Assembly: GCA_021234155.1 (NCBI GenBank)
Contig: JAJEKV010000030.1
Span: 2,974,751 to 3,038,750, forward strand
DNA length: 64,000 nt
Source: Isoetes taiwanensis
Lineage: Eukaryota; Streptophyta; Lycopodiopsida; Isoetales; Isoetaceae
Direction: 5' to 3'
In this document: piece by piece, positions 20,511-31,405 of the stretch
Layout of the letters: every line of letters begins with the position of its first letter
How positions within the stretch are numbered: position 1 is the stretch's first letter
The notes under the pieces: model-generated
What the model was told of the DNA's origin: nothing
Seen by the model: the letters and a program-made list of their open reading frames with translations, nothing else
Databases searched by the model: none
Program-made: the position numbers and the translations under genes

Positions 20511-21170
20511 GAATTGTTATGTGAAGTTCCTGAAATGGTATGCATCTGCCCCACATGACAACAAGGAAGTTGCGCCGACTGCGATTTATCCGTTCTATTG
20601 TAAGGAGTTGGACATCATGGGAAACAGTGGCGAGCTTGGATGATATCTTGAGGTTGCTTTAGCTTTCAGCCGGGCCGCTTGGGCTCATCGGACGTCCTTT
20701 GCAGATGTTCCTGGGTCCTGGATTCCAAAACCAGCTCTAGAAGAAGCGGCTTCCCATTTGCAAGCAACGAAGACGTTTTTCAAGAATGCTACGCAGCGGG
20801 CTCCTCCTTGTACTTAAGAAGGTAACTTATATCTCTTTGCCATTTGCATTCGCTAGTTATTGCATTCTGCTCGGCCAAACCGAAGATACACTGGAAACAA
20901 CGAAATCTTTAAGCCAAGGGGGGTTAGTTATGTGTGATGATGCTGACTATGACGTAGAAATGGAGATAGATCTACAAGAAGAAGAGCAAGAATGTAGGAG
21001 TTTTGGCATCGACGCACTGGCCTTGGGTGAACCAGAGGAGGAAGATGATTCTGAAGGTGATGAGGATGAGGATGAAAAGAAGTTGTCTGACATAATGCCA
21101 ATTTTAGTGGAAGGCAAAGAATACTTATTGCTAAGTGATATATTGAGGAACCCGTCTTTGTTACGAATGT
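20511..21170 (+). pseudogene. Plus-strand gene fragment with acidic domain, unknown family
   Basis: Starts at ATG 20511 (MNCYVKFLKWYASAPHDNKE, ending GNSGELG), shifts frame at about 20640 to YLEVALAFSRAAWAHRTSFA, then reaches TAA at about 20815. The overlapping frame from 20786 carries an acidic block (EEEDDSEGDEDEDEKKLSD) and ILVEGKEYLLLSDILRN at about 21105-21158, after which coding character is lost. The EYLLL plus acidic composition is shared with ORF B of the chromovirus (LPVIYHQGQEYLLLDDI), although the order differs. It may be a remnant of a related element or host gene. It meets the minus-strand gene tail to tail near 21160. Confidence 0.45.
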
Positions 21171-22496
21171 GTGTACATGTTCAACTCTATGAATTCCTTC
21201 CTCTCTTCTCTTCTTGTCTGAAATGTTCCACACGAATCTGCAGCTCAAAAATATCATCTTGTCGATGATTCTCACAAAGCCGTGCAAAATGCAGATATGA
21301 ACCCTCTCTAATGGAATGGGAAAAATGCCATGGAACTTAGGATTTTTTTCTCCTCTATTAGGAGCATTTGCTTGATTAAGGGACAAGGTTGAAACAGTCT
21401 TCCTGGTACTTGACTTCCTTGCATGATTGCAGTACAGACAACTTTTGCATGTTTCTTGTCCTCCACTTATATTGTATATTACTTTCTCAGTTTTTAAATC
21501 AGACGCCAAGTGAAAAATTACTTTGTAAGATCCATAGTGATCTACTTGCAATTTTTCCCCTCCCTCGAATCTAGATATTAGACTCGGGATGTCAGTTTGA
21601 TTGAACACCCATTTCAATACTTTGTGGGTTTCTTTCTGAACTTTAAAGAGACTTAACCACCAGGTGTCATCTTCAGATTGACATGAGAACCATTTTTCGG
21701 CACGCTTCTTCTCCTCGTCCATCACCTCTACATCTTTTTTATTATTCTTGTTGCTCTTTGATTTAGCATGTGCAATTGCATTCTCAATTGCTCTATTCAT
21801 GATGACAACAGATACCCTCTCATACTTCTCAAACTTGGTCAGTTCCATTTCATCCAATTTTATGCAAACTTCAATCTCACCATTAGTTTCTGCAACTGTT
21901 AAGTCATAATATTTGACAAGGAATTGTAAGAGACTAACCAGACTAGCCCAAAGATTATTGCGTTCATTCATTCCAACTATATCACAAGAATCCTTGCTCT
22001 TCTTATCTTTTATGGCTATGGCAGGACTAGCACATTCAACGTGGTGCATCTCTCATAATATGGCATACACCATCTTTGTCCTAGTAACCCTTGTATTCTC
22101 AACAATTTGTGGACGTGGAGCGAATACCTTTTTTGTGCCCATTCTTTTCAACGCTTCGTGGAATGGCTTGAATAAAGAACAGTAACCAAGCCTACTGATG
22201 CCTAGATCGTCACAAACAGTCTGTACATCTGTCGCTTCTAGCTTCTTGTAGATCTCTCCTAGTACCATTTCCAATACCATCTTCTTGAGAGAAGAGTTGT
22301 AGGGCTGACAAATCATGTCCACTATCTCCATGTTTGTCGCTAGATTCTTCATCACGTAACCAAGATTGCTTCTAGTTTTCCCAGATCTTGATTGGCCTTT
22401 GCTAGTGTTGTAAACGGACCTTGTGGCCGTCACCCTGCGTCTGAATGCACCTGATCCAAACTGGTCGAAAGTGCTTCTTCCTTTCTCGCAAGCCAA
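21150..22496 (-). pseudogene. Minus-strand gene of unknown family, main part
   Basis: One minus-strand frame from 22496 to about 21150, broken by a single in-frame TGA (22053-22055). The N-terminal part has an Arg/Ser-rich stretch and then helical sequence (YVMKNLATNMEIVDMI, TVCDDLGISRLGYCSLFKPF). After the stop come MHHVECASP, a Lys-rich helix, a Cys cluster (GGQETCKSCLYCN) and IPIPLERVHICILHGFVRII. The Cys cluster and the HxxxLHGF-like segment suggest metal binding or a transposase-like core, but I cannot name the family. The frame continues to 20928, but that end is opposite the acidic plus-strand ORF and is probably a shadow. It could be a domesticated or transposon-borne gene. Confidence 0.5.
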
Positions 22497-22737
22497 GGGG
22501 TGTCTTCTTCAAATTCTTTAACTTACATTGAAGCCCAAAGTTTGCTCTTTCGAGCTCTTGGATCTTTTCTTGCAGCTGCCCTATCACCAATTTGGACTTG
22601 TCCACTTCGTATATCAAAAAGGTTTCCCTCCCGAAGCCGTCATTCCTTTCCTTCATTATAGTGGAGTAATGAAGCGAGAGAAAAAAGAGCTGCTGGTTTA
22701 AGTTATAACTCTCTTGTGACAATCGGAAGCAGCTCAT
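22402..22737 (-). CDS. Coiled-coil segment of the minus-strand gene
   Basis: A 111-codon minus frame with a clear heptad-like helix: VDKSKLVIGQLQEKIQELER, then ANFGLQCKLKNLKK. Its start ATG overlaps the stop of the upstream ORF as ATGA (22734-22737). Its end overlaps the start of the next frame near 22496, which continues EKGRSTFDQFGSG. It is most simply a middle part of the same gene separated by shifts or introns. Confidence 0.45.
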   Translation of the reverse strand: MSCFRLSQESYNLNQQLFFLSLHYSTIMKERNDGFGRETFLIYEVDKSKLVIGQLQEKIQELERANFGLQCKLKNLKKTPLGLRERKKHFRPVWIRCIQTQGDGHKVRLQH

Positions 22738-23168
22738 CTTAAGGAACTATATTCGATTCCGAATGCCTCGTCCTCTCTCAATCTCTCACAATATCCCAGG
22801 AGGCCAGAGTTACCGTCACCACAAAATCGGACTAAACTTGAAACGTCCCGAAATGACAGTTTCTTGCCACTCAACGGATCCAATGGATATAAACTGCCAT
22901 ACGCCCAGATGTAGATACTTTTTGAGCCTGCAAGACGCAACACGTCGAGGTCTAAGTTCTTATTTTTTAGACCTCGTTTTTTGCGATTGAAGACTGGAGC
23001 ATATTCGTGAGTCAGTTGGATCCTTATCCACACATCATTTGGAGCTTCCATACTGCATGGATCGCACGGTGCGAAATTAAGGTGTACAATTTGTATGCCC
23101 CAGCCCAATTCGCTTCGTGTGAGCCGAATGTCTGTACTAGCCTTGTTTTTGAAATTTGCAACGTGCAT
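22734..23168 (-). CDS. N-terminal segment of the minus-strand gene, unknown
   Basis: A 144-codon frame starting at ATG 23168 (MHVANFKNKASTDIRLTRSE) and ending at the ATGA overlap. It contains NDVWIRIQLTHEYAPVFN and YIWAYGSLYPLDPLSGKK. No domain is recognised. It lies upstream of the coiled-coil segment in the same direction, which supports a single decayed or multi-exon gene of roughly 650-700 codons. Confidence 0.45.
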   Translation of the reverse strand: MHVANFKNKASTDIRLTRSELGWGIQIVHLNFAPCDPCSMEAPNDVWIRIQLTHEYAPVFNRKKRGLKNKNLDLDVLRLAGSKSIYIWAYGSLYPLDPLSGKKLSFRDVSSLVRFCGDGNSGLLGYCERLREDEAFGIEYSSLR

Positions 23169-23215
23169 ATGGAAATTGAAAAGTCCATTCTCCTACAATC
23201 CATGCTTTTATACAT

Positions 23216-23750
23216 TAAGCAAATTCAAATTTCGAATTGTAGGGGGCGGGAAGCCTGTATTGGGATGAAGTAAAGATCCCGGTTTACGAACTTTTAAGGC
23301 GCAGTCGCAGCGCCTCGAAATGAAAGTCTGATACAAAGCTTCAACCTACACATTCAAATTTTGAAATGTAGAAGGCGGGAAGCTTGTATGGGCATGGCCT
23401 CTAAATGAAAATAGCGCAAGACAAGAATCGATGACGCGCGCGCTTGGTATCTGACAAACCAAGAGACACCGTCATGTGTTGCCGGTATGCTATAATGCAA
23501 GTGGCTTTTTAGAAGCGCCACGTGTTGCATCAATCTGTCTAACAACCAACAGAATTAAATATATATGGCGCCATGAATATGTGATCCCCCTTATTCTGGG
23601 AGAATATTCCAAGTAAATCTGTAATTATGAGAGTTTGGTATCCTAGGTGGCATGGTGAAAAAGGAGCGGAAGTATGACGTGGAATGGCTGATAGGAGGCT
23701 GTTTTGACACCCCAAATCCGTCCTAATGGATACCATAAAATAAACGAAAA
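23216..23750. other. Upstream region of the minus-strand gene, with a direct repeat
   Basis: No gene. ATTCAAATTTCGAATTGTAG plus GGGCGGGAAGC (from 23224) recurs diverged from about 23352. CACGTG boxes occur near 23521 and 23758 and could belong to a promoter reading leftward. This is consistent with a 5' flank but not proven. Confidence 0.4.
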
Positions 23751-23927
23751 CAATGCCCACGTGGAGGGCACAAACAAAAATCGAATTCGAAATTGAAAAC
23801 AATGCAAGATGCAAGAACGTACTTTGTAAAAATAAGAGTGTACCTAAAAGAAAATCCAAAAGAGATCAACAAGGTAAAAATGGACCTAGCATAATGCAAG
23901 AACGAAACAATATCACCGGTCGCACGA

Positions 23928-24673
23928 ACAAGGAAGTTAGAAGCATCACTTGTAAGAATTCCATAAACAGAAAGCAAATATTCAAAACAGCCAAAACCAA
24001 GATGAAAATTAGAGATCACTGGAAAGAGATGAGACAAGCTTTTCAAGGGGGCCAAAGTCACAAAAAACTGCCATTGGATGCAAGAATTATGGCGAAAAGA
24101 AAATCGCAGTAAACCCAACTCTACCAGCGAGCTGTTGCTCCCCGAACACCATGAAAACCAGAGATATTGGAAAGAAAATAGAACGAGCTTCTAACAAGCC
24201 AAGACCCACTAAAAACTGCCATTGGATGCAGCCAGTTATGGCAAAAAGGATATTGGCAGCCAAAACTGTACCCCCATCAAGAAGAGGTCGAATCTGTCAG
24301 GCGTTGACGCTCCCTCAAAGCAACTAAAGTATCATGAAAATCATATATTATTGGATAGAGCATTTGATAAGCTTTCCAATGAACCCCAAAACACCCAAAT
24401 TGACATCAGAATTAAGGGCTATGAGCAAAAAGAGTGCGACTAAAACACAGAGCCATCAAGAGGGCTTAGGGAGAGATGATGAGGAATAAACTGAGAGGAA
24501 GGAAAGAAGAAAAAACCTAGAAGGAAACTTGTGGAGTCAAAGGAGCAAAATAAAAATGAGTAAGGGCGATAATTGAAAATTAAGAAAAGAGGCAACATAA
24601 ATAAGAGATGCGAGGAAGGGCGTCCCCATTCAAAGAATGTTGGTTCGATTGTTATGGCAATAGAATCGTGGCA
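23928..24673 (-). repeat. Dispersed repeat, copy A (with head module, minus strand)
   Basis: Read leftward from 24673 it begins TGCCACGATTCTATTGCC, a diverged form of the heads at 10971 and 17118, with the TATTTATG and pyrimidine leader that follow. The part at 23928-24556 recurs at 25718-26127 plus 26563-26737. It carries an internal duplication of about 148 bp (two versions of ACTGCCATTGGATGCA, at about 24068 and 24216). No protein is supported. It is probably a short or non-autonomous LTR-type element. Confidence 0.6.
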
Positions 24674-24689
24674 TTCTTTTGCCATGGCA

Positions 24690-25680
24690 TCATACTTGCC
24701 ACCACTTTTGTCATTTTGCTAGCTCACCATTCTATTTTGCCACCACATTACTCCATTTCCGTTTTTGCAAAAGAGTAAAAAATTGCAAGGGACATAGATG
24801 CTATAATGGTGAGGTTGTGCTCTCGCCATTGGCACCCAATCCAACCTAGAACTTTTCCTATTTACTAAGCCAATTCTCTCCCCAATTTCCCGACCAATTT
24901 CCTCTTTAGCATGGATAAAAGGACTGTTGCCCTTTGAAGTGTGCAGAGTTATCAGAAAATGAAATATTATTAGCCATTATTTACCCATGCATCTTTTTGA
25001 CCAAACATGTGGGATAATTCACCTTCAATAGAATGTTTTGGGTTGAGACCAAGAAATTAATGATAGAGATTTTGGCCCCTTTTTCAGCTCGAATCATGCT
25101 CGAAAAGAATATATCCAAAAACAACATTACAACAACTACCCTCTGGATTGAAGCAAAGTCTTGCATTGGAACTTGGAAGATTGAGACTATAAACAAAGAA
25201 TGTGGAGAAATTGGAAACTCGAAGTAGCAATTTAACACCTTTTATAATTGATTCTAGCTTGTTTATCTAGCTATAATCTCTTTTAATCTCTAATTCATTG
25301 TATTTTCAGTGAAATTCTTCAAGAACAATGGGAATTTGTCTTGTCGCTCTTTTGATCAGTACCTCAATAATTAGTTCCGACCTGTGTTACCTTCTATCTT
25401 GAATGTTAATGATTGTGATGCTTGTATGCCTCAAACAATCCATAATACTTTGAAAATTCCATTTGTTACAGTCTATATTTAAAAATCCTATTTCGTTCAA
25501 ACACAATTTAAAATCAAAATTTTATTGGTTGTCATGTCTCCTTTGCAAAAGTTTTAGAAAGTTCAAAATATTGATCATTGTTCTATCTTAAAAAATTCAT
25601 CTCATCTTATCTTATCTATCTCTGACTGCATAATGACTTTTTCTTACCCAACTTTGATCCAATTTTTGCCTATCAAATCT
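24690..25680. other. AT-rich stretch, no gene seen
   Basis: No coding frame or RNA gene is convincing. Short ORFs here are in AT-rich sequence without recognisable motifs. Confidence 0.5.
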
Positions 25681-25681
25681 A

Positions 25682-25717
25682 CTAAACGAGGTGCACCCTG
25701 GACTACCACAGTCGTCG
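25682..25717 (+). repeat. 36-bp inverted repeat, left arm
   Basis: Begins CTAAACGAGGTGCACCCTGG and ends GTCGTCG. It is a perfect reverse complement of 26527-26562 and abuts repeat copy B directly. Confidence 0.9.
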
Positions 25718-26261
25718 AACAAGGGAGTTAGAAGCATCCCTTGTAAGAATTCCATAAACAGAAAGCAAATATTCAAAACAGCCAAAACCAGGATGAAAAT
25801 TAGAGATCACTGGAAAGAGATAGACAAGCTTTTCAAGGGGGCCAAAGTCACCAAAAATTGCCATTGGATGCAAGAGTTATGGCGAAAAGAAAATCGCAGT
25901 AAACCTCCTAACTTCACCAGCGAGCTGTTGCTCGCCGAACACCATGAAAACCAGAGATCATTGGAAAGAAAATAGAAAGAGCTTCTAACAAGCCAAGACC
26001 CACTAAAAACTGCCATTGGATGCAGCCAGTTATGGCAAAAAGGATATAGGCAGCCAAAACTGTACCCCCATCAAGAAGAGGCCGAATCTGTCAGGTGTTG
26101 ACGCTCCCTCAAAGCGACTAAAGCATTATGAATATGTAGCAAAATAACAGGGGGTTCCAGGGGGATTTGATATAGATATAATTCTTGAAACCATAGACCA
26201 TATCCCTAAAACAATTCAATGGGTTATTATAAAAAAAAAAACATAGATTTAACATAAAAAA

Positions 26262-26345
26262 TAGTCACATTAGCTCACTGGTTAGATTGGTTAAAGTAGT
26301 CTTATTAGGACATTGAGTTATTTTGGTAGAGGTTCGAATCCCCGT
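26262..26345 (+). mobile_element. tRNA-derived SINE head or tRNA relic
   Basis: TAGCTCACTGGTTAGA (26271-26286) fits the Pol III A box and GGTTCGAATCC (26331-26341) the B box, at tRNA-like spacing. The cloverleaf arms are not intact, so it is a relic or SINE head rather than a working tRNA. Confidence 0.7.
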
Positions 26346-26526
26346 ATTTCATATTCTAAAAGCTTAAGCGAAACCGTATAGAGGCTCGATATACCATCAA
26401 AACCTTAGGCAAACTCGTATTCGACATCTTAAAATCATAGGCGTCCCCAATCATAATTGAGCATAATCGAAACGAGAGGTATCCAGAGGCTCCAACATAC
26501 AGTCTGGGCCGTCGGATTGACAGATC

Positions 26527-26562
26527 CGACGACTGTGGTAGTCCAGGGTGCACCTCGTTTAG
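26527..26562 (-). repeat. 36-bp inverted repeat, right arm
   Basis: Begins CGACGACTGTGGTAGTCCAG and is an exact inverse of 25682-25717. Confidence 0.9.
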
Positions 26563-26809
26563 ACCCCAAAACACCCAAATTGACATAAGAATTAAGGGCT
26601 ATGAGCAAAAAGAGTGCGACTAAAACCACAGAGCCATCAAGAGGGCTTAGGGAGAGAGGATGAGGAAGAAACTGAGAGGAAGGAAAGAAGGAAAAACTTA
26701 GAAGGAAACTTGTGGAGTCAAAGGAGCAAAATAAAACAAGGTGCTGCGCACAAAGGGTTGCCATCCGGTGCCTCGAGGGTATATTTGCATATTCTTTAAT
26801 GCATAGTGC

Positions 26810-27570
26810 TCCAAACTAGAAATAAATTTAATAAGGTCTTGCACAATTTTATAGCCTTCCAAGTCTAACCTTAACACATTTGAAAGGGATGCTTAGTAAT
26901 TGCCTATGTTTGTTCTTTACTTTTATTTAAAGAATTAGACGTATTATTTGCGAGAGATGTTGAGTGATGTCTTCATTTTAGTTTGTTTTTTTTCTTTCTT
27001 TCTTGAGGGAGAGTGGTGGTTGGATTTGATGTGTTTGTTTAGGTGTCTAGGATTATTTGTACATGGGTTTTGAGTCCTTTTTCTTAATCTTTTGTGCATC
27101 TGATAAGAAATTAGAAGTAAAGAATAATGCCTTTAGTTTACTTGAAGACCATGGTTTAACATGGTGCGAGTTGTGTATGAAGTCCAATGAAAAAAATCTG
27201 ATAAAGCATGATGGCTTCTAAAGAAAACATTTTTTTTTAAATGTTGCCTTTAAGGTACGCAAATAGAGCAGACAGGGTTCTAGAGTGCAATTTATGCCAT
27301 CCAAATTTGTCTCACAAAAACAACTCAATTTAGCCTTCACCTTAATAAAAGAGGAAGTATTATTAGGAGTTGCTTGTGCTTTGAAGGCAGCGGTTTGATT
27401 TAATCTTATCTCCTGCGACCTGTCAACAGGACTAGAATCATCAAAATTTATTTGCATAATTTAGATGCTTCTTCAATATTTGGAATGATTTTCCAGCTTT
27501 ATAATTTCTGCTGCATTATTGCTTCTATATGCAAACAAATTTTATACTTATCTCTATGGCATGTCTTCTA
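26810..27570. other. Intergenic or intronic stretch, no gene seen
   Basis: AT-rich. Its end (poly-pyrimidine, then TCTTCTAG at 27571) resembles the 3' end of an intron that leads into the exon-like segment. Confidence 0.4.
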
Positions 27571-28230
27571 GTACAAGTTTGTTTAACCAGCTGCTCACCA
27601 AATGTAAACAAGGGATATTGTGCTTGTCCAGATTATTCCAGTCAAGTGGAAGTAGTTGGTGATCCTTTCCAGGCAAACACAAAGATGCAGCATCCAAAAG
27701 TTGGCTTCCGTGTTCGAGTTCCAAATTTGATGGCTCCACCAGGTTTGTGATCTCAAGTCATGGCGTTACAGTCAGATTTGGAGGCACACATTGACGGGAA
27801 ACAACATTTACAAGTGATTAACTAGCAGCTCCGTGAGAGGTCTGGCATTTTCTACAAAACCTTTTGTGTACCATACTTCAGGAGTGTGACATCCTAATAA
27901 GAAGTGGCAGTCTCATTGGATGCATACTGATTCAGATTGGAGGTTTACACGAAACAGAATCATGAAAGTATAGATAGGGCAGAAACATAACTCAACACTC
28001 TGCATGAAGACATGGAGCAGACACTTGAACTTCAACGGAGACTTGCTCAAAGGTAGTGCTTTACATCCATCTTTCCAAGATGACTGGCATTATGATGGTC
28101 ACATTTTCCAATTGAAAAATTTCGGACATTTGTTCATATGTTATTGAAAATGGAAACTTGAGAAACAACTACAAAACCTCTCAATGGAGGCAGAGAAGAT
28201 GAGGCACAAGGCAGAAGGGTATGGTACCCA
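27571..28230 (+). pseudogene. Exon-like fragments of a decayed host gene
   Basis: An open segment after TCTTCTAG (acceptor-like) reads YCACPDYSSQVEVVGDPFQA and continues GFRVRVPNLMAPPG to CAGGTTTGT (donor-like, about 27745). Beyond it, pieces such as LQSDLEAHIDGKQHLQVIN, LHEDMEQTLELQRRLAQR (before GG/TAGT at about 28053) and KLEKQLQNLSMEAEKMRHKA (about 28155-28215) suggest a long coiled coil, split by stops at TAG and TGA. No family is recognised. It looks like an old gene fragment with exon-intron remains. Confidence 0.4.
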
Positions 28231-28595
28231 ATTATCAGGATTGATAACTAAGGCGATTCTTCATTTATTCACAACATTGTTTGCCACAATGCCACAATTA
28301 CACTGAGTGCACTGACATGTATCTAAATATCCATAGCAAAAAGATGACAATAGATCTGACTGAAGAAGAAAAGGTTGATAAACCACGATGACAAGGCAGA
28401 TTGGCAGCTTTTCTCCTGGTTCATAATCTTCAATACATGTTGCGCATGTTTCAGATGTCTTAATAGTAAATTTCTAAATAGCAGTTATGTAGCGTCCCCA
28501 TCAGCATGTTACATGTGACATCCTGATCTGCAAAAAACAGTAAAGGTCCAATTCAAGAACTATACATTCATGTGAAGCCATCAAAGAAATTTCGA

Positions 28596-28623
28596 TTTTT
28601 TTTTTTTTTTTTTTTTTTTTTTT
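28596..28623 (-). other. Poly(A) tail of the LINE (poly-T on plus strand)
   Basis: 28 consecutive T on the plus strand, marking the 3' end of the minus-strand LINE. The bases left of it (TCAAAGAAATTTCGA) are the target side. The other target copy would lie beyond the array. Confidence 0.9.
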
Positions 28624-28629
28624 GAAGAA

Positions 28630-31400
28630 CTGTGTCATCAATATATTAAAAGAATGGTAATATTACAAAGCAAGTGAGGAGGAAGGAGAACTGCCCCAAA
28701 GAGACAGTGATACCTCGACACTCCACAACAAACTCACAGAAAAACTGCAACTCTACTGCTGCACAAATCGACCATCACCATCCACAGCACCCAAGAAGTC
28801 CCGCCAAATGGCAAATTTCTGCTCTACTACTCCCGGGAACCAGAAAGCTTTGAAATAATTTGTACCTGAGTCGAGGAATCAGAGAGGCTGCAGGCTGCTG
28901 AATCCCCTGAAAGATCCACAACCATCGCCGCTTCCAAATCAGCCACACCAACCAAGCCAACATGAAGCAGCAACTGCTGGCTAGTCAATCTCACCTGAAA
29001 CAGAGCCCTAACCCAATCCCAGGCAGCCTGCAAGTGAGGGCATAAAATCAGACAATGCTCCACAGTCTCACAATGAAGGCCACAACAAGGGTAGAGAGGG
29101 CTCACACCCGGCCTAAACCAACTCACAAGGGCATTCACCCTGATACAGCAGTGCACCACCTGCCACAGAAGCACCCTAACCTTCGGTGGGGGAAGTGAGC
29201 TCCATGTCCACGTCCAAACCGAGCGCCATCGAGAACCCGGAAGCTACAGAGACCACTTGCCTGAAGGGGCAGTGTGTCATGAATAGCCAGCACCCGGTAA
29301 GAAGATCGCACAAAGCAAGAAGACACAACATCCGGATGAACCTTCCAAACCTGCACCACCACATCATCCTGAGGGACTATAGGTATGTGTAGTGAAATAG
29401 TCCCCGCCACGTGTTCCCGTGATAGCCCTGTCCACACGCCCCTTAGGGCTAAAAGCGAGCTCGAAGAACTCCCACGGCTAGCTGACCTCCCCAACACCAA
29501 TCCTCCAAGGTGAGCACAAAGAGCTCGCCTCCAACGGGCTCAAGGCCCGAGAGCATGCATGCTGGCAGCCAAGGGCAAGCGCAGGGGTAGAGGAACCCAC
29601 AAGAAAGGAGAAGAGTGGTGATAAACCGAGGCATAATCTAGCCGGAAGAGGACACGCATTATGATCCCAAGCCCGCAACACTCCTGTGAGAAAAGGGATG
29701 CATGTGGGAAAGGCCAAAGACCATACAACAAAGGTTTAGGGCAACTCTACATGCACAGGGCTTCCCAAATGCCACACAATGGCGAAGAGATCGCAACAAC
29801 AAATACCCCACCGGAGAGAAGATGCTCCATCCTGCAGAATGCTCCAAACAAACTTGGAGACCAACACCTTACTATGCAGCGCCAAATCCAGAATGGCCAA
29901 GCCCCCATCCTCCCGGGAGCGGAGACACTTCCACCAAGCCACTTTAACAACTGCCCCTTCATCATCTCCGCCCCACACAAAATTTCGAACAATCTTATCA
30001 AAAGCCTGTATCTTACCCTCAGGAGCTAGCATCGCATATGCTGTATACACATGAGTGCTAGAAAGTACTGACTTGGCAATAGTGATCCGACCTGCCACGG
30101 ACAACTTGCTACCCTTCCACCAATTGAGGTGTTTCTGCAACCCCTGCAAAATCTCATCCCACACCCTCCCCATGGAAACATCCCCTCCAAAGGGAATACC
30201 CAATAGCTTAGTACATATATTACCTGGAAGCACCTTCCAAGGGAATAGAGCCAAACAAGGGGGAGGCGGAGTCAGCTGGGCCCATCCCAATTCAGAAGAA
30301 TGCCTGAGGCCAAGGAGAAAGTATCCAACAAACCCTTCACATTCCGCAAATTCCTCTCTTCTGCCACCAAGAAGAGGAAAGTGTCATCGACAACCGGTTA
30401 ATAATCTGCTAGCTACCATCCCGTGATCCGAAGCCCATCCACCACTCCCTCCTCCACTGCAGCCAAAACAAGCGAGACAAAGGCTCCGCCACAATCGTAA
30501 ACAAAACGGGCGCCAAAGGGCACCCTTGACGCACCCTACGCCTAAGGAGAAAAAGCGGAGGGTTCACCCCGCACACCACCGTGAGTCCGTGGCCGACCTA
30601 TGCGGCTTCATGATCGCTCTCTCAAAGCGTGGACCACGGCCCAATGCTAACATCATGGCAGACAAAGAACTCCCAACGGACACTATCGTAAGCTTTAGCA
30701 AAGTCAAGCTTAAAGATAGGCAATGCGTTGACCTGTTGTTCTTCCGCCCAATAAAGGCCCTCATAAGCCGCGGCAACATTAGTCAAAATGTTCCTCCTGT
30801 GGACAAACCCGCATCGCACCTTACTAATGGAAGAAGTCAACACTGGCTTCAACTTCTCTACCAGGGCTTTCGCAATAATCTTATACACAGAGAACAACAA
30901 GGAGATAGGCCTCCAATCATTAATAGTAGAAGGCTGCTTGATCTTAGGGATCAAGGAAATGCATGCGGTATTCAAGATCCTATCCATTTGAGAAGACTAC
31001 AGCAACTCAAGATACACCTGGTACACTGACTCACCAGCCCACTCCCAATAAGTCTGAAAGAACTCCACAAGGATGCCATCAAGCCCAGGACATTTATCCT
31101 TGGCCATGCACATACATGCCGCCGCTAAATCCTCTCTAGAGAGCTCCTACTCCAAGCTCTCACGCTGGTGAGGCAGAATAGATGGCTTAACAGCCCCCAA
31201 AACAAGCTCCTGCATCTCCTGCTCATAGGGAAGAGTGCGATGTGCGAAAAACCCTGAGAAATGGGCATGCACATACCTCTGCAAATCAGCGGGATCCTCC
31301 AAAGTCCGACCATCCGACAAAGCAAGGGACGCCATAGATGCTGCATATCGCCGCTGCCTAGCCGCTTTCGAGGAAAAGAACACCGACGAACTTGTGTCCC
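28630..31400 (-). pseudogene. LINE ORF2: reverse transcriptase and C-terminal zinc-knuckle region
   Basis: Minus strand. Just upstream of RT is KCPGLDGILVEFFQTYW (about 31110-31050). Then ISLIPKIKQPSTINDWRPIS, VYKIIAKALVEKLKP, RCGFVHRRNI and FKLDFAKAYDSVRW (30987-30660) give RT motifs 1 to A. The catalytic DD box at about 30385 reads VVDDTFLFL, where an aromatic-Ala pair is usual before DD. Next come KLLGIPFGG, WWKGSKLSVAGRITIAKSVL and VAWWKCLRSREDGGLAILD (30235-29860). The end has the zinc-binding zf-RVT pattern YPCCGLHCETVEHCLILCPH (about 29090-29030). The frames are interrupted several times. The RT would copy the LINE RNA at a nicked target. Confidence 0.85.
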
Positions 31401-31405
31401 CTCCT

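Larger units (their letters stand above)
26128..26562. mobile_element. Insertion within repeat copy B
   Basis: Absent from copy A at the same point. It contains a poly-A run (26231-26241), a tRNA-like SINE head (26262-26345), a small hairpin (GTCGGAT/ATCCGAC at about 26512-26530) and the right arm of the 36-bp inverted repeat. The left arm lies 446 bp away, outside the insertion, so a simple cut-and-paste element is not a full explanation. Confidence 0.55.
25718..26739 (-). repeat. Dispersed repeat, copy B, interrupted
   Basis: Matches copy A in two blocks, 25718-26127 and 26563-26739, which are contiguous in copy A. The 435 bp between them (26128-26562) are foreign and end with the right arm of the 36-bp inverted repeat. 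It lacks the head module of copy A. Confidence 0.7.

Noticed and set aside
20928-21150. C-terminal end of the 373-codon minus-strand ORF
   Set aside because: It is antisense to the acidic plus-strand block. The His/Pro-rich translation is a shadow of GAT/GAA-rich DNA.
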